Shown here: in pieces, positions 35,514 through 45,517 of the stretch
Layout of the letters: the number at the start of each line of letters is the position of its first letter
How positions within the stretch are numbered: the stretch's first letter is position 1
From: Entomomonas moraniae
Lineage (GTDB): Bacteria > Pseudomonadota > Gammaproteobacteria > Pseudomonadales > Pseudomonadaceae
Reading direction: 5' to 3'
DNA: 64,000 nt
NCBI RefSeq assembly: GCF_003991975.1
Contig: NZ_CP029822.1
Span: 186,001 to 250,000 of the forward strand
Notes under the pieces: model-generated
The model's input: the letters and a program-made list of their open reading frames with translations, nothing else
The model's database searches: none
Told to the model about the DNA's origin: nothing
Made by a program: the position numbers and the translations under genes

Positions 35514-35573
35514 CAAATAGTCTGTTAGATAAAAATATCTAGCTTAGTAAGCTGTCTATTAGGGAGTTAAGTA

Positions 35574-35972
35574 ATGATTACTTATTGTTTTATTAAACAT
35601 ATAAAAACAATAGTTTTTATTTTTTGTTTTCTGATGACTCATGTAGCTTATGCACAAAAAATTGTTGTAACGCCTGTTGATGGTGATGCTGCTAGGCTTT
35701 TAGAGGGGCGAGATTTTGAAGAGGAAAATGATATAGGTACCAAAGAATTGGTATCTTCGAAAGCAATGGCCTTACAACTGGCTGAAATCTATGTGGCTAA
35801 TTTATATGGTGAGCGCGCTACAACCTCTGAGAAGCCTTATGCTATTGTAGACAATGGAAATGAGTGGTTGATCAGTGGCCAGCATGATGCAATAAGAGTA
35901 GTCGGAGGCGTTTTCTTTATAGTAATTTCAAAGAGCGATGGTAAAGTTATTGCCATTATGCATGGTAGATAG
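35574..35972 (+). CDS. NTF2-fold immunity-like exported protein
   Basis: A 132-residue protein with signal peptide (IVFIFCFLMTHVAYA) and a mature part like the NTF2-fold immunity family: SKAMALQLAEIYVANLYGER, PYAIVDNGNEWLISG, GGVFFIVISKSDGKVIAIMH. Such proteins guard against polymorphic toxins. Here no toxin gene is adjacent, and the signal peptide suggests a periplasmic target. Confidence 0.65.
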   Translation: MITYCFIKHIKTIVFIFCFLMTHVAYAQKIVVTPVDGDAARLLEGRDFEEENDIGTKELVSSKAMALQLAEIYVANLYGERATTSEKPYAIVDNGNEWLISGQHDAIRVVGGVFFIVISKSDGKVIAIMHGR

Positions 35973-36049
35973 GATGTATGGGGTGTTGCTAAGATAACAA
36001 TTAGTAATTAGTATTGTGCTGACTGGATGTGCTAGGCTTAAACCCAAAA

Positions 36050-36583
36050 ATGACTTATGAGATAAAGAGGAGTGTTGAGGGTTTGAATCCATTAACTCAG
36101 TTATTTATCGAAACAGATTTTGACGATGCACAGTTTATAGCACAACATTATGAAGTTTTTTCTATTTCATTTTTCGATCATGTATTGACCGAAAAAGAAT
36201 ACGTAAAGGCGAGTCTTGTTTGTTATGCGGATGTTAAAAATAACCCTATCAAAAAAGAACAATTTAATAACATCGCTAAACAATTTAATACACTGTATAA
36301 CTCGTTATATGAGCAAGCGAGTAGGCAAGCTTTTGTAGCGCTTCATAATTTCCTTGTTCCTGTGATTTCTTTTGAATTGTATCAACGCTATATAGATAAT
36401 GCTTTAAAAGAAAGACCTTTATGCTGCTTATTATTTCCTAGTCTTGGTTGTTTTATAAGAACAGGTTATGATTTAACACATCAGTGTTTTATAGCCAAGG
36501 ACTTTGCGTTATCATCAAAAATATCCGCCCAACATGTTAAATCAATGGTTATTGATGTTGGGTTAAATATATTGCAACGTTAG
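36050..36583 (+). CDS. Hypothetical protein
   Basis: A 177-residue mainly helical soluble protein (MTYEIKRSVEGLNPLTQLFI to VKSMVIDVGLNILQR) with no membrane segment or signal. No family recognised. A GTG at 36029 is an alternative start; neither has a good ribosome site. Just upstream another frame reads ISIVLTGCARLKPKND, a lipobox-like leftover. It belongs to a same-strand run of small genes at 34.6-37.5 kb. Confidence 0.5.
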   Translation: MTYEIKRSVEGLNPLTQLFIETDFDDAQFIAQHYEVFSISFFDHVLTEKEYVKASLVCYADVKNNPIKKEQFNNIAKQFNTLYNSLYEQASRQAFVALHNFLVPVISFELYQRYIDNALKERPLCCLLFPSLGCFIRTGYDLTHQCFIAKDFALSSKISAQHVKSMVIDVGLNILQR

Positions 36584-36592
36584 CAGAATAGA

Positions 36593-36949
36593 ATGGATGC
36601 TCGCATAATGAGTTTTATAAACGCCCTAGATTCAATGCTCTGGCATGATGGTTTATTTTTAGAAACAAAAACAGTATTAACAAACGATATGACAGTTGAG
36701 TTGTCGTTGGCGCTGTATAAGGATAATGACACAAAAATACGAGACCAAGTTAGCTTGCAGTTTATGGGCGTTGAGAACTTGGTATTTACTGCTAACACTC
36801 AGGAGCTTATTGAGAGTGCACAAGCGGGAAATATTAATTACGCTTATACAAAATCTATGTTATCTAGTAAAAAGTACCGTTTTACTCTATACCTAATTGA
36901 TGGATTAATCAGTTTTGATTTTGGGGACGGTAAGGTATTAGAGAAATAA
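36593..36949 (+). CDS. Hypothetical protein
   Basis: A 118-residue protein, alpha-beta by pattern (MDARIMSFINALDSMLWHDG, then ELSLALYKDNDTKIRDQVSL and a beta-rich end KYRFTLYLIDGLISFDFGDG). Nine bases separate it from the previous gene. Alternating beta strands and size resemble small immunity proteins, but no match is recognised. Confidence 0.55.
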   Translation: MDARIMSFINALDSMLWHDGLFLETKTVLTNDMTVELSLALYKDNDTKIRDQVSLQFMGVENLVFTANTQELIESAQAGNINYAYTKSMLSSKKYRFTLYLIDGLISFDFGDGKVLEK

Positions 36950-36974
36950 CTGGAATATTAAAAGAAATAATCAT

Positions 36975-37457
36975 ATGAAGAACGTGTTATTTTTAATTGC
37001 ATTTATTTTGTTTAGCCCACTGCAAACTTATGCAGGAACTTACTATAACGCAAGATTTAATTTTAAAGTCGACTATCCTGATTCATTTATACCAGCAGGA
37101 GAGTCAGATAATGGCGATGGACAACGTTTTATTAATTCCACAGCCAATGCAGTTATCATAGTTTATGGTTCATATAATATAGATATAGGTGGTGGAGATT
37201 ATACTTGTAGTTTTAAACGCTTTTTAAATGATCATAAAAATTTGAATGTTACTTATAAAAGAGAGTTAAAAGATGGTTTTGTTATATCAGGTCTTTCTGG
37301 TAAAGACATAGAATATAATAAAGTTGTTATGACAAAAGAAAATAGCAGTGGATCCCCTGTATGTTTGAGCTTAACTATCAAATACTCCACAGATCAAAAA
37401 GTAGCATTTGATAAGATAATCAAAAATGTTGTTGATTCATTTCATCCAACGAACTGA
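36975..37457 (+). CDS. Secreted protein of unknown function
   Basis: A 160-residue protein with signal peptide (MKNVLFLIAFILFSPLQTYA). The mature part starts YYNARFNFKVDYPDSFIPAG and ends DKIIKNVVDSFHP, a PsbP/Mog1-like alpha-beta pattern seen in many small periplasmic proteins. Two Cys could form a disulfide. No specific function can be given. Confidence 0.65.
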   Translation: MKNVLFLIAFILFSPLQTYAGTYYNARFNFKVDYPDSFIPAGESDNGDGQRFINSTANAVIIVYGSYNIDIGGGDYTCSFKRFLNDHKNLNVTYKRELKDGFVISGLSGKDIEYNKVVMTKENSSGSPVCLSLTIKYSTDQKVAFDKIIKNVVDSFHPTN

Positions 37458-37512
37458 TTATGTGATGTAGTATAAAATCTTAATTTATTTATGCATTCGA
37501 GCTTTTTATTAA

Positions 37513-37815
37513 TTAAAGTGGTGCTTTGTCAATGAGTGAGAGGTCTTTGTTAACTGCAAATATCTTTCCGTTTACTGGTTTTATACCGAACTCATTTAAA
37601 CGTTTACTGTGCATAGTTAAGTAGTTCTGAGCATTTTGTTCGGTATCAAAGAGGTAAATGCCACCTGCTTCATTTTGCTTAGGGTTTTCTGTCCATATTT
37701 TCCAAATGAGACCAGGCTCATGGGTAATTGAGTTTGCTAGCTCTTTCATTGCTTGGGTCATTTCTTCACCCCAAGGGCCTTGGAAAGGGAAGTCAACTTG
37801 TAAGAGATAGCTCAT
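37513..37815 (-). CDS. YdhR-type putative monooxygenase
   Basis: A 100-residue ferredoxin-like alpha/beta barrel protein: YLLQVDFPFQGPWGEEMTQA, LIWKIWTENPKQNEAGGIYL, FDTEQNAQNYLTMHSKRL. E. coli YdhR is a dimer resembling small heme-free monooxygenases; substrate unknown. I set the start at 37815, preceded by GAGG; an upstream start adds 17 unconserved residues. Confidence 0.85.
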   Translation of the reverse strand: MSYLLQVDFPFQGPWGEEMTQAMKELANSITHEPGLIWKIWTENPKQNEAGGIYLFDTEQNAQNYLTMHSKRLNEFGIKPVNGKIFAVNKDLSLIDKAPL

Positions 37816-37941
37816 GATAAGCCTCGTTATTTTTTGGTCGTTAAAGATGTGTTGTTTAATGTACAAAGAATAGAGCGGAATGGCAAGACTACTCTAAGTC
37901 ATTAATAACGATTAGTTAGAGAGGCCAAAGAGGCCTCTAAA

Positions 37942-38895
37942 TTATGAAGTACTGGTTCTTTCTTTAAAAAACTGTTCACCTAACACAATTTCTTGCTTTA
38001 AAACACTTGATAACTTCTCTACCGCTTGTTGTTCAAAAGTACTTAAAGGGCCGACATCTAGGTATTCTTTTACACCTTCACGTCCTAATAAGACAGGTTG
38101 TGAGAAGTAAGGCGCATAGGCGGTATTGCCTGCAACAAAAGCGTATTCAACTTTATTTGGTTTTCCTTGCAGTCCATCGACTAAGGACATTGTGAACTTA
38201 AGTGCTGCATAGCCCATTGATAAAGTAGCTGCGCCATCTCCTGCTTTTGCTTCGACAACATCGTTACCCGCATTTTGAATGCGAGAAGTTAGTTGTTCTA
38301 CTTCTTGATCAGAAAAACTGATGCCATTTACTTGAGAAAGTAAAGGTAAAATCGTAATGCCAGAGTGTCCACCGATAACAGGGACTGTTATTTTTGAGGA
38401 GTCTTCATTTTTTAGACTACCGACAAAAAATGAGGCTCGAATAACATCTAATGTGGTTATTCCAAATAATTTACGTGGATCATAGACCCCTAATTTTTTT
38501 AATACATTAGCAGCGATAGGCACTAACGTGTTCACAGGGTTGGTGATAATACCCAGGCAAGCCTTAGGGCAATTTCGCCCCACTTGTTTTACTAAGTCAT
38601 AAATAATGCCTGCATTTATATTAAATAAATCAGAGCGGTCCATTCCCGGTTTGCGTGCAACACCTGCTGTGATTAATACAATATCTGCTTCTTTGAGCAC
38701 AATGGGCAGTGAGTCGCCAAAATAGCCTTTTACCGTCACAGCGGAGGGAATATGGGATAAGTCTACAGCAATACCTTTCGTCACAGGCATGATGTCATAT
38801 AAAGATAAATCACTTCCTGGGGGTAATTGAGTTTTTAATAAAAGGGAAAGAGCCTGACCTGTTCCACCTGCCGCACCAATAATAACAACTTTCAT
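37942..38895 (-). CDS. mdh: Malate dehydrogenase
   Basis: TCA-cycle enzyme, NAD-dependent oxidation of malate to oxaloacetate. The 317-residue protein has the dinucleotide loop [10 protein letters not shown], the substrate loop [11 protein letters not shown] with its Arg residues, NPVN, and the catalytic His in [10 protein letters not shown]. It is of the enterobacterial dimeric Mdh type, not the Pseudomonas MqO type. AGGAG precedes ATG 38895; the ATG at 38901 overlaps the ribosome site. It is a single gene. Confidence 0.95.
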   Translation of the reverse strand: MKVVIIGAAGGTGQALSLLLKTQLPPGSDLSLYDIMPVTKGIAVDLSHIPSAVTVKGYFGDSLPIVLKEADIVLITAGVARKPGMDRSDLFNINAGIIYDLVKQVGRNCPKACLGIITNPVNTLVPIAANVLKKLGVYDPRKLFGITTLDVIRASFFVGSLKNEDSSKITVPVIGGHSGITILPLLSQVNGISFSDQEVEQLTSRIQNAGNDVVEAKAGDGAATLSMGYAALKFTMSLVDGLQGKPNKVEYAFVAGNTAYAPYFSQPVLLGREGVKEYLDVGPLSTFEQQAVEKLSSVLKQEIVLGEQFFKERTSTS

Positions 38896-39103
38896 TAACA
38901 TCTCCTACATAACATCATTTCAACAATAAACTTGAACTAAGGGTTGGCTTAAGATATAAGCCAGAGATTATTCCTACCGTTTATTATAGAACAAATATTT
39001 CTTATTAGAATTGGACGCTAGTCATGTTTTATTGAATACATGGCATGATCTATTTAAAAGCTCGATATGTTAGGGGAATAAATGTGTTTATTATTTGGTG
39101 TTT

Positions 39104-39136
39104 ATGAGAAATAGAACGTTAGGTTCTATTTCTCAT
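39104..39136. terminator. Long perfect hairpin after phuR
   Basis: A 14-bp perfect inverted repeat (39104-39117 with 39123-39136) and a 5-base loop, eight bases beyond the phuR stop. No T-run follows on the minus strand, so it may be an RNA 3'-end stabiliser or a Rho-dependent end rather than a classic terminator. Confidence 0.55.
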
Positions 39137-39143
39137 GAAATGG

Positions 39144-41402
39144 TTAGAACTGGTATGTCGCTGATACTCGGAAGCTTCTACCAGGCTCACTATAAAAATC
39201 ATAGGGTTGTAGTGAGGTTACACTATCTTGCGAGTCTGGTACGTTAAGAGCATTCCAGTATTTTTTATCCATTAAGTTAAATACACCTGCTTGTAGACGT
39301 AAGCCTTTGACTTGTTTAGGTTCCCAATAAGCGGTTAAATCTACAACACCATAGCCGGGGGCTTTAAAGTCTGTATCAGTTTCAACTTTGTTGCGTTTCG
39401 TTGCGGTAGTAAGCATTAAATCGCCACCGTAGTTATTTTTACTATAACCCAATCCGAAAATGGCTGTTAATGGGGCGACAGAATTTAAGTGTTGGTTAGT
39501 TTTTTGATCTTTACCTACTGCCCATGCGGCTGATCCCCATAGTTTCCAGTTGGTGGCGAACTGCCAATGGCTACGTGCTTCAGCACCATATATTTTAACT
39601 TTGTTACGATTTTCCCAACGAGTCACTCCATAGCGATAGATGGCAGGATTGAGTCCAAGCGCTGTTGAGGTTGCAGGGTCGACACTGACGGTGTCTATAA
39701 AGTTTTTGTATTTTGAGTAGAAAACGCTGACAGAACCTCCTAAGTTCTCATCACCTAGGTTTGCGCCTAACTCAAAATTATTACTTTCTTCAGGTTTTAA
39801 TTTAGCATTACCCAGAGTGGCATAACCAATACCATTGTTTATATAATTCATATAAAGCTCTGTTGGGTCAGGTGCTTTAAAGCCTTGTGACCAACTGGCA
39901 TAAAGGGTGGCCTTTTCAGAAACTTTCCATTGTCCAGCAAGGCTACCTGATACTTTATGATCTTTGTTTCTTTCAGCTGTAAGGCTAGTTAATGTATTGC
40001 CTGCTTTATAACTGTTGGTATTTTGTGGTGTATGACGGTAGTAGTCATAACGAATCGCAGGGGTTAAGACAAACTCACCTTGGTTAAAGATGATTTCATC
40101 CGCCAAATAGACTGCCCATTGTTGACCATGTGTTTTTGGCATGTCTGATTGGTTAGTGTGTAGATTAGTACAAGCCATATAGGCAGGGAAGTTTGGATCC
40201 CAAGGCGGTGGTGCAGTTGTTAGGTTTGGGCAGTTGTCATAGCCAGTTGATTTTTGCTTGGCATTGAGTTGATACCATTCACCCCCTACAGTGATCTTTT
40301 GGTTAACAAAACCTGTTGTAAATAGTTTGCTGACACTGCCCGTCATTCCATACATATCTTTTTGTAGATTGTTGTTGCGCATGTAGTTGCCTTTGGGAGC
40401 GGATATGCGATAGGCTTGTTGTTTGTCTGCTTTTTCTAAGTGCTGCCAATAGAGGGTTGTATTGGCTTCATCAATAAACCCATTGTAGTCGGGTGTTAGG
40501 TATTGGTAGTTGGCAGAGACTCTTTGACGTTTAACGCTTTCTCGATTGCTATTATGGCCGATGGCGTAACTTTTTCCTTGATTGGATTTGGTATTGGTAT
40601 CGTTAATTTTAGCAAAGTTTTCGCCAGTAATACCGACTTTGTGCCCATTACCTAGGTCTTGCTGTAGTTTAGCAAGAAAGTTTTGTTGTTTGCTGTCCTC
40701 AGGGTCAGGATCAGTACGAGATGTTCCATAAGAATTGTTATGCCCTTTGTTATCGAGTTCGTGTCCTTGTCTTTTCCCTGCTTGTATTAACACAGATGTT
40801 CCAAGGTTATTACGAGCTGCTACCGCGAGATTGAGCCCAAAGCTATCATCACTGGAGTCATAGTCTGTTTTAAGAATCCCACCAACATTTTTGCCCTTTT
40901 TAAGTAGATCTTCAGGGTTTAATGTATACAGATTAACATTGCCCCCTAAACCACCTGCTGCCGGTTGTTTATCATCTACACCTCGAACAATATCGAGTCT
41001 TGAGAGGGAAGCGAAATCAAGGCTATCAACGCCCCCTTTTTCACCGCGGATACGATCATCTAAATAAGGGATGCGTATGCCATCAATGGTTGTCAGTACA
41101 CGATTACCGTCTAGGCCTCGGATATTAATGCTTTGATTAACTCGGTTGAAGTTAACACCAGGTTCTGCACGTTTTGCCAAGTCTTCAAAGTTTCGGATGA
41201 AGCGTTTATCGAGTTCTTTTTTGGATACTATTGATGTATTAGGGGGTGCGTCTTCGATTGCTTTTTCCATCACCTGCAAAAGTGGGAGTTCTATGTTTTG
41301 GCTAGTGGATATATTGGTTAGCTTTTCTGCTGAGGCCATTGATGGGAGGGTTAGGGCAATAAAGAAACTTTTTTTGAAGAATGATTTGGTATTTTTTTGC
41401 AT
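39144..41402 (-). CDS. phuR: TonB-dependent haem/haemoglobin receptor
   Basis: A 752-residue outer-membrane receptor importing haem with TonB energy. Signal peptide ends at MASA (residue 25). The plug covers about 40-150 (VSKKELDKRFIRNFEDLAKR, NIRGLDGNRVLTTIDGIRIP, IVRGVDDKQPAAGGLGGNVN). A 22-strand barrel follows, ending in SFRVSATYQF with the terminal Phe. There is no extra N-terminal signalling domain, so no ECF-sigma control. It diverges from phuSTUV with a Fur-like box between, as at the Pseudomonas phu locus. Confidence 0.92.
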   Translation of the reverse strand: MQKNTKSFFKKSFFIALTLPSMASAEKLTNISTSQNIELPLLQVMEKAIEDAPPNTSIVSKKELDKRFIRNFEDLAKRAEPGVNFNRVNQSINIRGLDGNRVLTTIDGIRIPYLDDRIRGEKGGVDSLDFASLSRLDIVRGVDDKQPAAGGLGGNVNLYTLNPEDLLKKGKNVGGILKTDYDSSDDSFGLNLAVAARNNLGTSVLIQAGKRQGHELDNKGHNNSYGTSRTDPDPEDSKQQNFLAKLQQDLGNGHKVGITGENFAKINDTNTKSNQGKSYAIGHNSNRESVKRQRVSANYQYLTPDYNGFIDEANTTLYWQHLEKADKQQAYRISAPKGNYMRNNNLQKDMYGMTGSVSKLFTTGFVNQKITVGGEWYQLNAKQKSTGYDNCPNLTTAPPPWDPNFPAYMACTNLHTNQSDMPKTHGQQWAVYLADEIIFNQGEFVLTPAIRYDYYRHTPQNTNSYKAGNTLTSLTAERNKDHKVSGSLAGQWKVSEKATLYASWSQGFKAPDPTELYMNYINNGIGYATLGNAKLKPEESNNFELGANLGDENLGGSVSVFYSKYKNFIDTVSVDPATSTALGLNPAIYRYGVTRWENRNKVKIYGAEARSHWQFATNWKLWGSAAWAVGKDQKTNQHLNSVAPLTAIFGLGYSKNNYGGDLMLTTATKRNKVETDTDFKAPGYGVVDLTAYWEPKQVKGLRLQAGVFNLMDKKYWNALNVPDSQDSVTSLQPYDFYSEPGRSFRVSATYQF

Positions 41403-41474
41403 CGAGTGTAAATCCAGTCGTTATTCTTGGTTGTGGGTCCTTACTCGGCATAATTTATATTAATAATAATCTAA

Positions 41475-41495
41475 ATGCAAATTATTATCATTTAG
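41475..41495. promoter_or_regulatory. Fur box in the phuR-phuS intergenic region
   Basis: The stretch GCAAATTATTATCATTTAG matches the Fur consensus GATAATGATAATCATTATC well in its right half. It lies between the divergent haem genes, so iron-replete Fur could repress both. Confidence 0.65.
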
Positions 41496-41561
41496 ATTTA
41501 CACGTAAAATATTTTCATTTAAGATAGCTACCATTAATAAATGACCTAAGGAGCTACTGTC

Positions 41562-42620
41562 ATGCAAGCACAATCGATTTATGAACAATGGTGTTCATTA
41601 AAATCTCAAAATCCAAGATTAAGAGCTTTGGATGTTGCTAATCAATTATCCGTTACAGAAGCACAATTAGTTGCAAGTCGAGTAGGTACCGATGTCATCA
41701 AACTGCAATCAAATTGGCGTGATGTTTTACCCGGTATTGAACGTTTAGGGAAAATAATGGCGCTTACTCGTAATGAGTTTTGTGTCCATGAACGTAAAGG
41801 GCCTTATATTGATACAACAATTGGTGATAACAATGTTGGCTTAATTATTTCCCCTGATATTGATTTGCGGTTTTTATTAGACTGCTGGGGAAGCGCTTTT
41901 ATTGTTGAAGACAAGGTTCCTGAAACTATTCGCAAAGAAGGTGTACTTAAGAGTATACAGTTTTTTGATAAGTACGGTGCTGCTATTCATAAAGTTTATT
42001 TGCTTGATGAAAGCAATCAAGCAGAGTGGGCAGCATTTATAGAGAAATTTAAAGCCCCAGAACAAGTTAACACATTAGATATTGAACCAAAACCAATTAC
42101 CCCAACCCCTTTAGATGATGATAAGATCGATGTGGCAAGTCTCCAAAAAGACTGGGCTGCACTAAAAGACACACATCATTTTGCGCTATTATTGAAAACT
42201 TATAAAGTAACACGTACACAAGCGCTCAGATTAGGTGGCAAAGAGTTTGCCGAGCCTTTAGCAGTTGAGTTTTTAGTTGAAGCGATTGAAAGAGCCTCAG
42301 CTGCGGATCAACGAGTAATGTACTTTGTAGGAAATGATGGCTGTGTACAAATTCATACAGGCGCGGTTAAAAATTTAAAATGGATTGATGGATGGTTTAA
42401 TGTATTAGATCCAGAGTTTGACTTACACCTGAAGGTTGAAGGTATTGCAGAGCTATGGCGTGTGAGAAAACCAACAACGGAAGGTATTGTCAGCAGTTTA
42501 GAGGCTTATGATGCTAAGGGTGACATCATCATTCAGTTATATGGTCCACGCAGACAAGGTATTCCTGAGCTTAAAGCATGGAGAGAGTTAGTCGAGTCAT
42601 TTCCAAGCCTTGAGGCGTAG
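41562..42620 (+). CDS. phuS: Cytoplasmic haem-trafficking / haem-degrading factor
   Basis: A 352-residue HemS/ChuX/PhuS-family protein built from two similar halves (about 20-170 and 190-350; each has an LGxxMALTRNE- or VMYFVGNDG-like strand and an IHTG or CVHERKGPY segment). PhuS carries imported haem to haem oxygenase in Pseudomonas. The gene is first in phuSTUV, two bases before phuT. No haem oxygenase gene is in the window. Confidence 0.92.
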   Translation: MQAQSIYEQWCSLKSQNPRLRALDVANQLSVTEAQLVASRVGTDVIKLQSNWRDVLPGIERLGKIMALTRNEFCVHERKGPYIDTTIGDNNVGLIISPDIDLRFLLDCWGSAFIVEDKVPETIRKEGVLKSIQFFDKYGAAIHKVYLLDESNQAEWAAFIEKFKAPEQVNTLDIEPKPITPTPLDDDKIDVASLQKDWAALKDTHHFALLLKTYKVTRTQALRLGGKEFAEPLAVEFLVEAIERASAADQRVMYFVGNDGCVQIHTGAVKNLKWIDGWFNVLDPEFDLHLKVEGIAELWRVRKPTTEGIVSSLEAYDAKGDIIIQLYGPRRQGIPELKAWRELVESFPSLEA

Positions 42621-42622
42621 TC

Positions 42623-43504
42623 ATGAGAAAATACTGGCTAATTTTATTATTTTTTGTTGGCATGGTGTGTTATGTCTCTGCTGGAGAGAGTCATCCTCGT
42701 GTTGTAAGCGCGGGAGGATCGATTACGGAGTGGATTGTCGCCTTAGGTGCTGAGAATGACTTGGTGGGGGTTGATACCACTAGTTTGTACCCCGAGCGTA
42801 TTAGGAAACTCCCTAAAGTAGGCTATCAACGCCAATTAAATGCTGAAGGGGTGGCTTCTTTAAAGCCAACGCTGGTTGTTGGTACGCCTGAAATGGGGCC
42901 AGAGACAGTCATGAAGCAACTTAATGATTTAGGAATTCGTGTAGAAACGTTATCCAATACTGCTGATTTTAAAGCAGTGGCTGATAATTTAACAACGCTA
43001 GGTAAGCTCTTAAATAAAGAAGAACAAGCTAAGCAATTATATCAATCATATCATGCTAAGTTTGATCAAGTTGATCAGTTAGTTAAAAAAGCCCAAGGCC
43101 AAAATAAACCGCCTAAAGTTATTTTAGTAATGGGTATACAAGGTGGGTTACTTGCTGCAGGACGCGGTACAACCTCTGACTGGTTGATAAAACAGGCCGG
43201 TGGCAAAAATGTAGTTTCGTTTGATGGCTATAAATCTATTTCAAATGAAGCATTGCTTGCTTTGAAGCCTGATGTAATTATTATTGCGAATAGAACAGGT
43301 CGCTTAAATGATGAAGCGATTAAGAAAATGGTTGATGCTGATCCCTCTTTAGCATTAACCAATGCTGTTAAAAATAATAAAGTGATTGGGTTAGATGCCT
43401 CATTATTAGTGGCTGGTTTAGGGCCAAGGCTATCGGATGAAGCTCTCAGATTGGTTGCTATTTTCTATAACCTACCAAGTGTTCAGACAGTATTGGTAAA
43501 CTAG
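42623..43504 (+). CDS. phuT: Periplasmic haem-binding protein of the ABC transporter
   Basis: A 293-residue solute-binding protein of the cluster A-II/TroA-like family. Signal peptide MRKYWLILLFFVGMVCYVSA, then RVVSAGGSITEWIVALGAEN, and the likely haem ligand Tyr in DTTSLYPERIRKLPKVGYQ. A single rigid helix joins the two lobes. It delivers haem from PhuR to PhuUV. A hairpin follows before phuU. Confidence 0.93.
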   Translation: MRKYWLILLFFVGMVCYVSAGESHPRVVSAGGSITEWIVALGAENDLVGVDTTSLYPERIRKLPKVGYQRQLNAEGVASLKPTLVVGTPEMGPETVMKQLNDLGIRVETLSNTADFKAVADNLTTLGKLLNKEEQAKQLYQSYHAKFDQVDQLVKKAQGQNKPPKVILVMGIQGGLLAAGRGTTSDWLIKQAGGKNVVSFDGYKSISNEALLALKPDVIIIANRTGRLNDEAIKKMVDADPSLALTNAVKNNKVIGLDASLLVAGLGPRLSDEALRLVAIFYNLPSVQTVLVN

Positions 43505-43543
43505 TCTGAATTAATTAGCTAATATACAAATCATAAACAACTC

Positions 43544-43569
43544 GCTACACTAATGATTCATAGTGTAGC
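43544..43569 (+). other. Intra-operon hairpin between phuT and phuU
   Basis: Perfect 9-bp inverted repeat (GCTACACTA, 43544-43552, with TAGTGTAGC, 43561-43569), 8-base loop, no T-run. It probably stabilises the upstream phuST message, raising binding protein over permease. Confidence 0.55.
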
Positions 43570-43601
43570 AGTTGATTTGATTCCTTTGATTAACGATTAA
43601 T

Positions 43602-44615
43602 GTGAGTATGATAAACAGAATTCAGCCAAAGTTTCTTTTTATAGGCCTGCTTGTATTATTAATACTGGCATTTGTGTTATCTTTAAGTATAGGCGCTGTT
43701 CCAATTCCCTTTAACCAGTTGGGAAAGGCAGTCTTAAGCCCACATAGCCAAGAGGGATTAATCATTTGGCAAATACGAATTCCTAGAGCGCTACTTGGCT
43801 GTATTGCTGGGGCTGTTTTAGCTATTTGTGGAGTTGCGATGCAAGGATTATTTCGAAACCCGCTGGCTGATCCCGGTTTAATTGGTGTTTCAAGTGGGGC
43901 CTCATTAGGCGCTGGGATTGCTATTGTTTTTAGTAGCCAGTTGGCTTTTTTTTCTACAATCGCCCCTTATTTACTATCCATCAGTGCTTTTATTGGCGGT
44001 TTGATTGTGACATGGCTTGTTTATCGGTTAGGTCAGCGCCGAGGTACGACTGATGTGGCTACGATGCTATTGGCAGGTATTGCCATCACAGCATTAGCCG
44101 GGGCTGGTATTGGTTTATTGATGCATTTGGCCGACGACACCATGTTAAGAAAGCTCACTTTTTGGAATATGGGCAGTTTAAATGGAGCAATGTACAGTAC
44201 CTTATGGCCATTATTGATCGTTACCGTTGCCATCTGTATTTTTTTACCTCTGCGAGCCGATGGCTTAAATGCACTACTGCTTGGCGAGTCAGAAGCGCGT
44301 CATTTAGGCATTCCTGTGGAGCGCTTAAAGATAGAATTAGTCATCTGTACAGCATTAGGTACCGGAGCTGCGGTAGCAGCAACCGGGCTGATTGGTTTTG
44401 TAGGGCTTGTTGTACCGCATTTAATTCGTCTTTTAATTGGGCCTAATCATCGTTTTTTATTACCTGCGTCTGCTATCGCGGGGGCTTGCCTACTCGTCTT
44501 ATCTGACATCGTAGCACGTGTTGTTTTCGCACCGGCTGAATTGCAAATTGGTATTGTCACAGCCTTTTTAGGTGCTCCGTTCTTTTTATACCTACTGGTT
44601 CGTAGGAGATACTAA
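43602..44615 (+). CDS. phuU: Haem ABC transporter permease
   Basis: A 337-residue FecCD/BtuC-type permease with about ten membrane helices. Family motifs include IRIPRALLGCIAGAVLAICG, MQGLFRNPLADPGLIGVSSG, and FVGLVVPHLIRLLIGPNHR near the coupling helix. Start is GTG (43602); an ATG two codons on is an alternative. The stop overlaps the phuV start by one base (TAATG). Confidence 0.93.
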   Translation: MSMINRIQPKFLFIGLLVLLILAFVLSLSIGAVPIPFNQLGKAVLSPHSQEGLIIWQIRIPRALLGCIAGAVLAICGVAMQGLFRNPLADPGLIGVSSGASLGAGIAIVFSSQLAFFSTIAPYLLSISAFIGGLIVTWLVYRLGQRRGTTDVATMLLAGIAITALAGAGIGLLMHLADDTMLRKLTFWNMGSLNGAMYSTLWPLLIVTVAICIFLPLRADGLNALLLGESEARHLGIPVERLKIELVICTALGTGAAVAATGLIGFVGLVVPHLIRLLIGPNHRFLLPASAIAGACLLVLSDIVARVVFAPAELQIGIVTAFLGAPFFLYLLVRRRY

Positions 44616-45382
44616 TGCTTAATGTAACAGACATCAGCATAACACGTGGATATAAGCAGATTATTGAGCAAGTAAGTTTTGCATTGCCCTCAGGCACAGT
44701 GATGGGGGTATTAGGCACAAATGGAGCAGGCAAGAGTACTTTATTAGCGGGGATTAGTGGAGAAATTTCAACACGCACCGGTAAGGTAGTCCTCAATGAG
44801 CGCTTATTAAATGAATGGCCAGCCATAGAGCGTGCTAAACAGATGGCTGTATTACCACAGAGCGCTCAGTTAAACTTTGCCTTTACAGTGTCCGAGGTGG
44901 TTGCTTTCGGAAGGCTACCACATAAAACAGGTGCTCAAAAAGATCGTGAAATTATTGAAACAGTGTTGGCATTAACTGATATACAATACCTTGCTCATCG
45001 GAACTATTTAGAGCTTTCGGGTGGTGAGCGACAAAGGGTACATTTGTCAAGGATTTTAGCGCAGTTGTGGCCAATTACCGATCAATCTGTTTTGTTACTT
45101 GATGAGCCGACTTCTATGCTGGATCCTTTGCATCAGCATACACTATTAAAAATAGTGAGGCAGTGTGCAAACGAAGGCGCAGCTGTATTAATCATTTTGC
45201 ATGATTTAAACTTAGCCGCACGTTATTGTGACCGTATCTTATTATTGGATGATGGAAAGGTTTATGTTGATGACGTCCCTTGTCATGCCTTAACGACCTT
45301 AAGCATTGAGCATATCTTTGGCCTGCCTGTCAGCATCAACCATCATCCAACATTAGGTTGCCCATTGATTATTCCAGACTAG
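44615..45382 (+). CDS. phuV: Haem ABC transporter ATP-binding protein
   Basis: A 255-residue ATPase. Walker A GTNGAGKST, Q-loop VLPQSAQ, signature LSGGERQRV, Walker B VLLLDEPTS, switch His in ILHDLNLAARYCDR. It powers PhuU. It ends the phuSTUV operon; no phuW-like gene follows. Confidence 0.94.
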   Translation: MLNVTDISITRGYKQIIEQVSFALPSGTVMGVLGTNGAGKSTLLAGISGEISTRTGKVVLNERLLNEWPAIERAKQMAVLPQSAQLNFAFTVSEVVAFGRLPHKTGAQKDREIIETVLALTDIQYLAHRNYLELSGGERQRVHLSRILAQLWPITDQSVLLLDEPTSMLDPLHQHTLLKIVRQCANEGAAVLIILHDLNLAARYCDRILLLDDGKVYVDDVPCHALTTLSIEHIFGLPVSINHHPTLGCPLIIPD

Positions 45383-45517
45383 GCAAATAATTAGTGATTG
45401 TTTAAATGCAATTGACAGCACACGGTGTAATGATATTTTCTATTCATTAAGTATTGGTTTACAATCATTGATAATGAATCTAATCAGATCAACTCTTATA
45501 GAGGGTCGCTAGAACTA

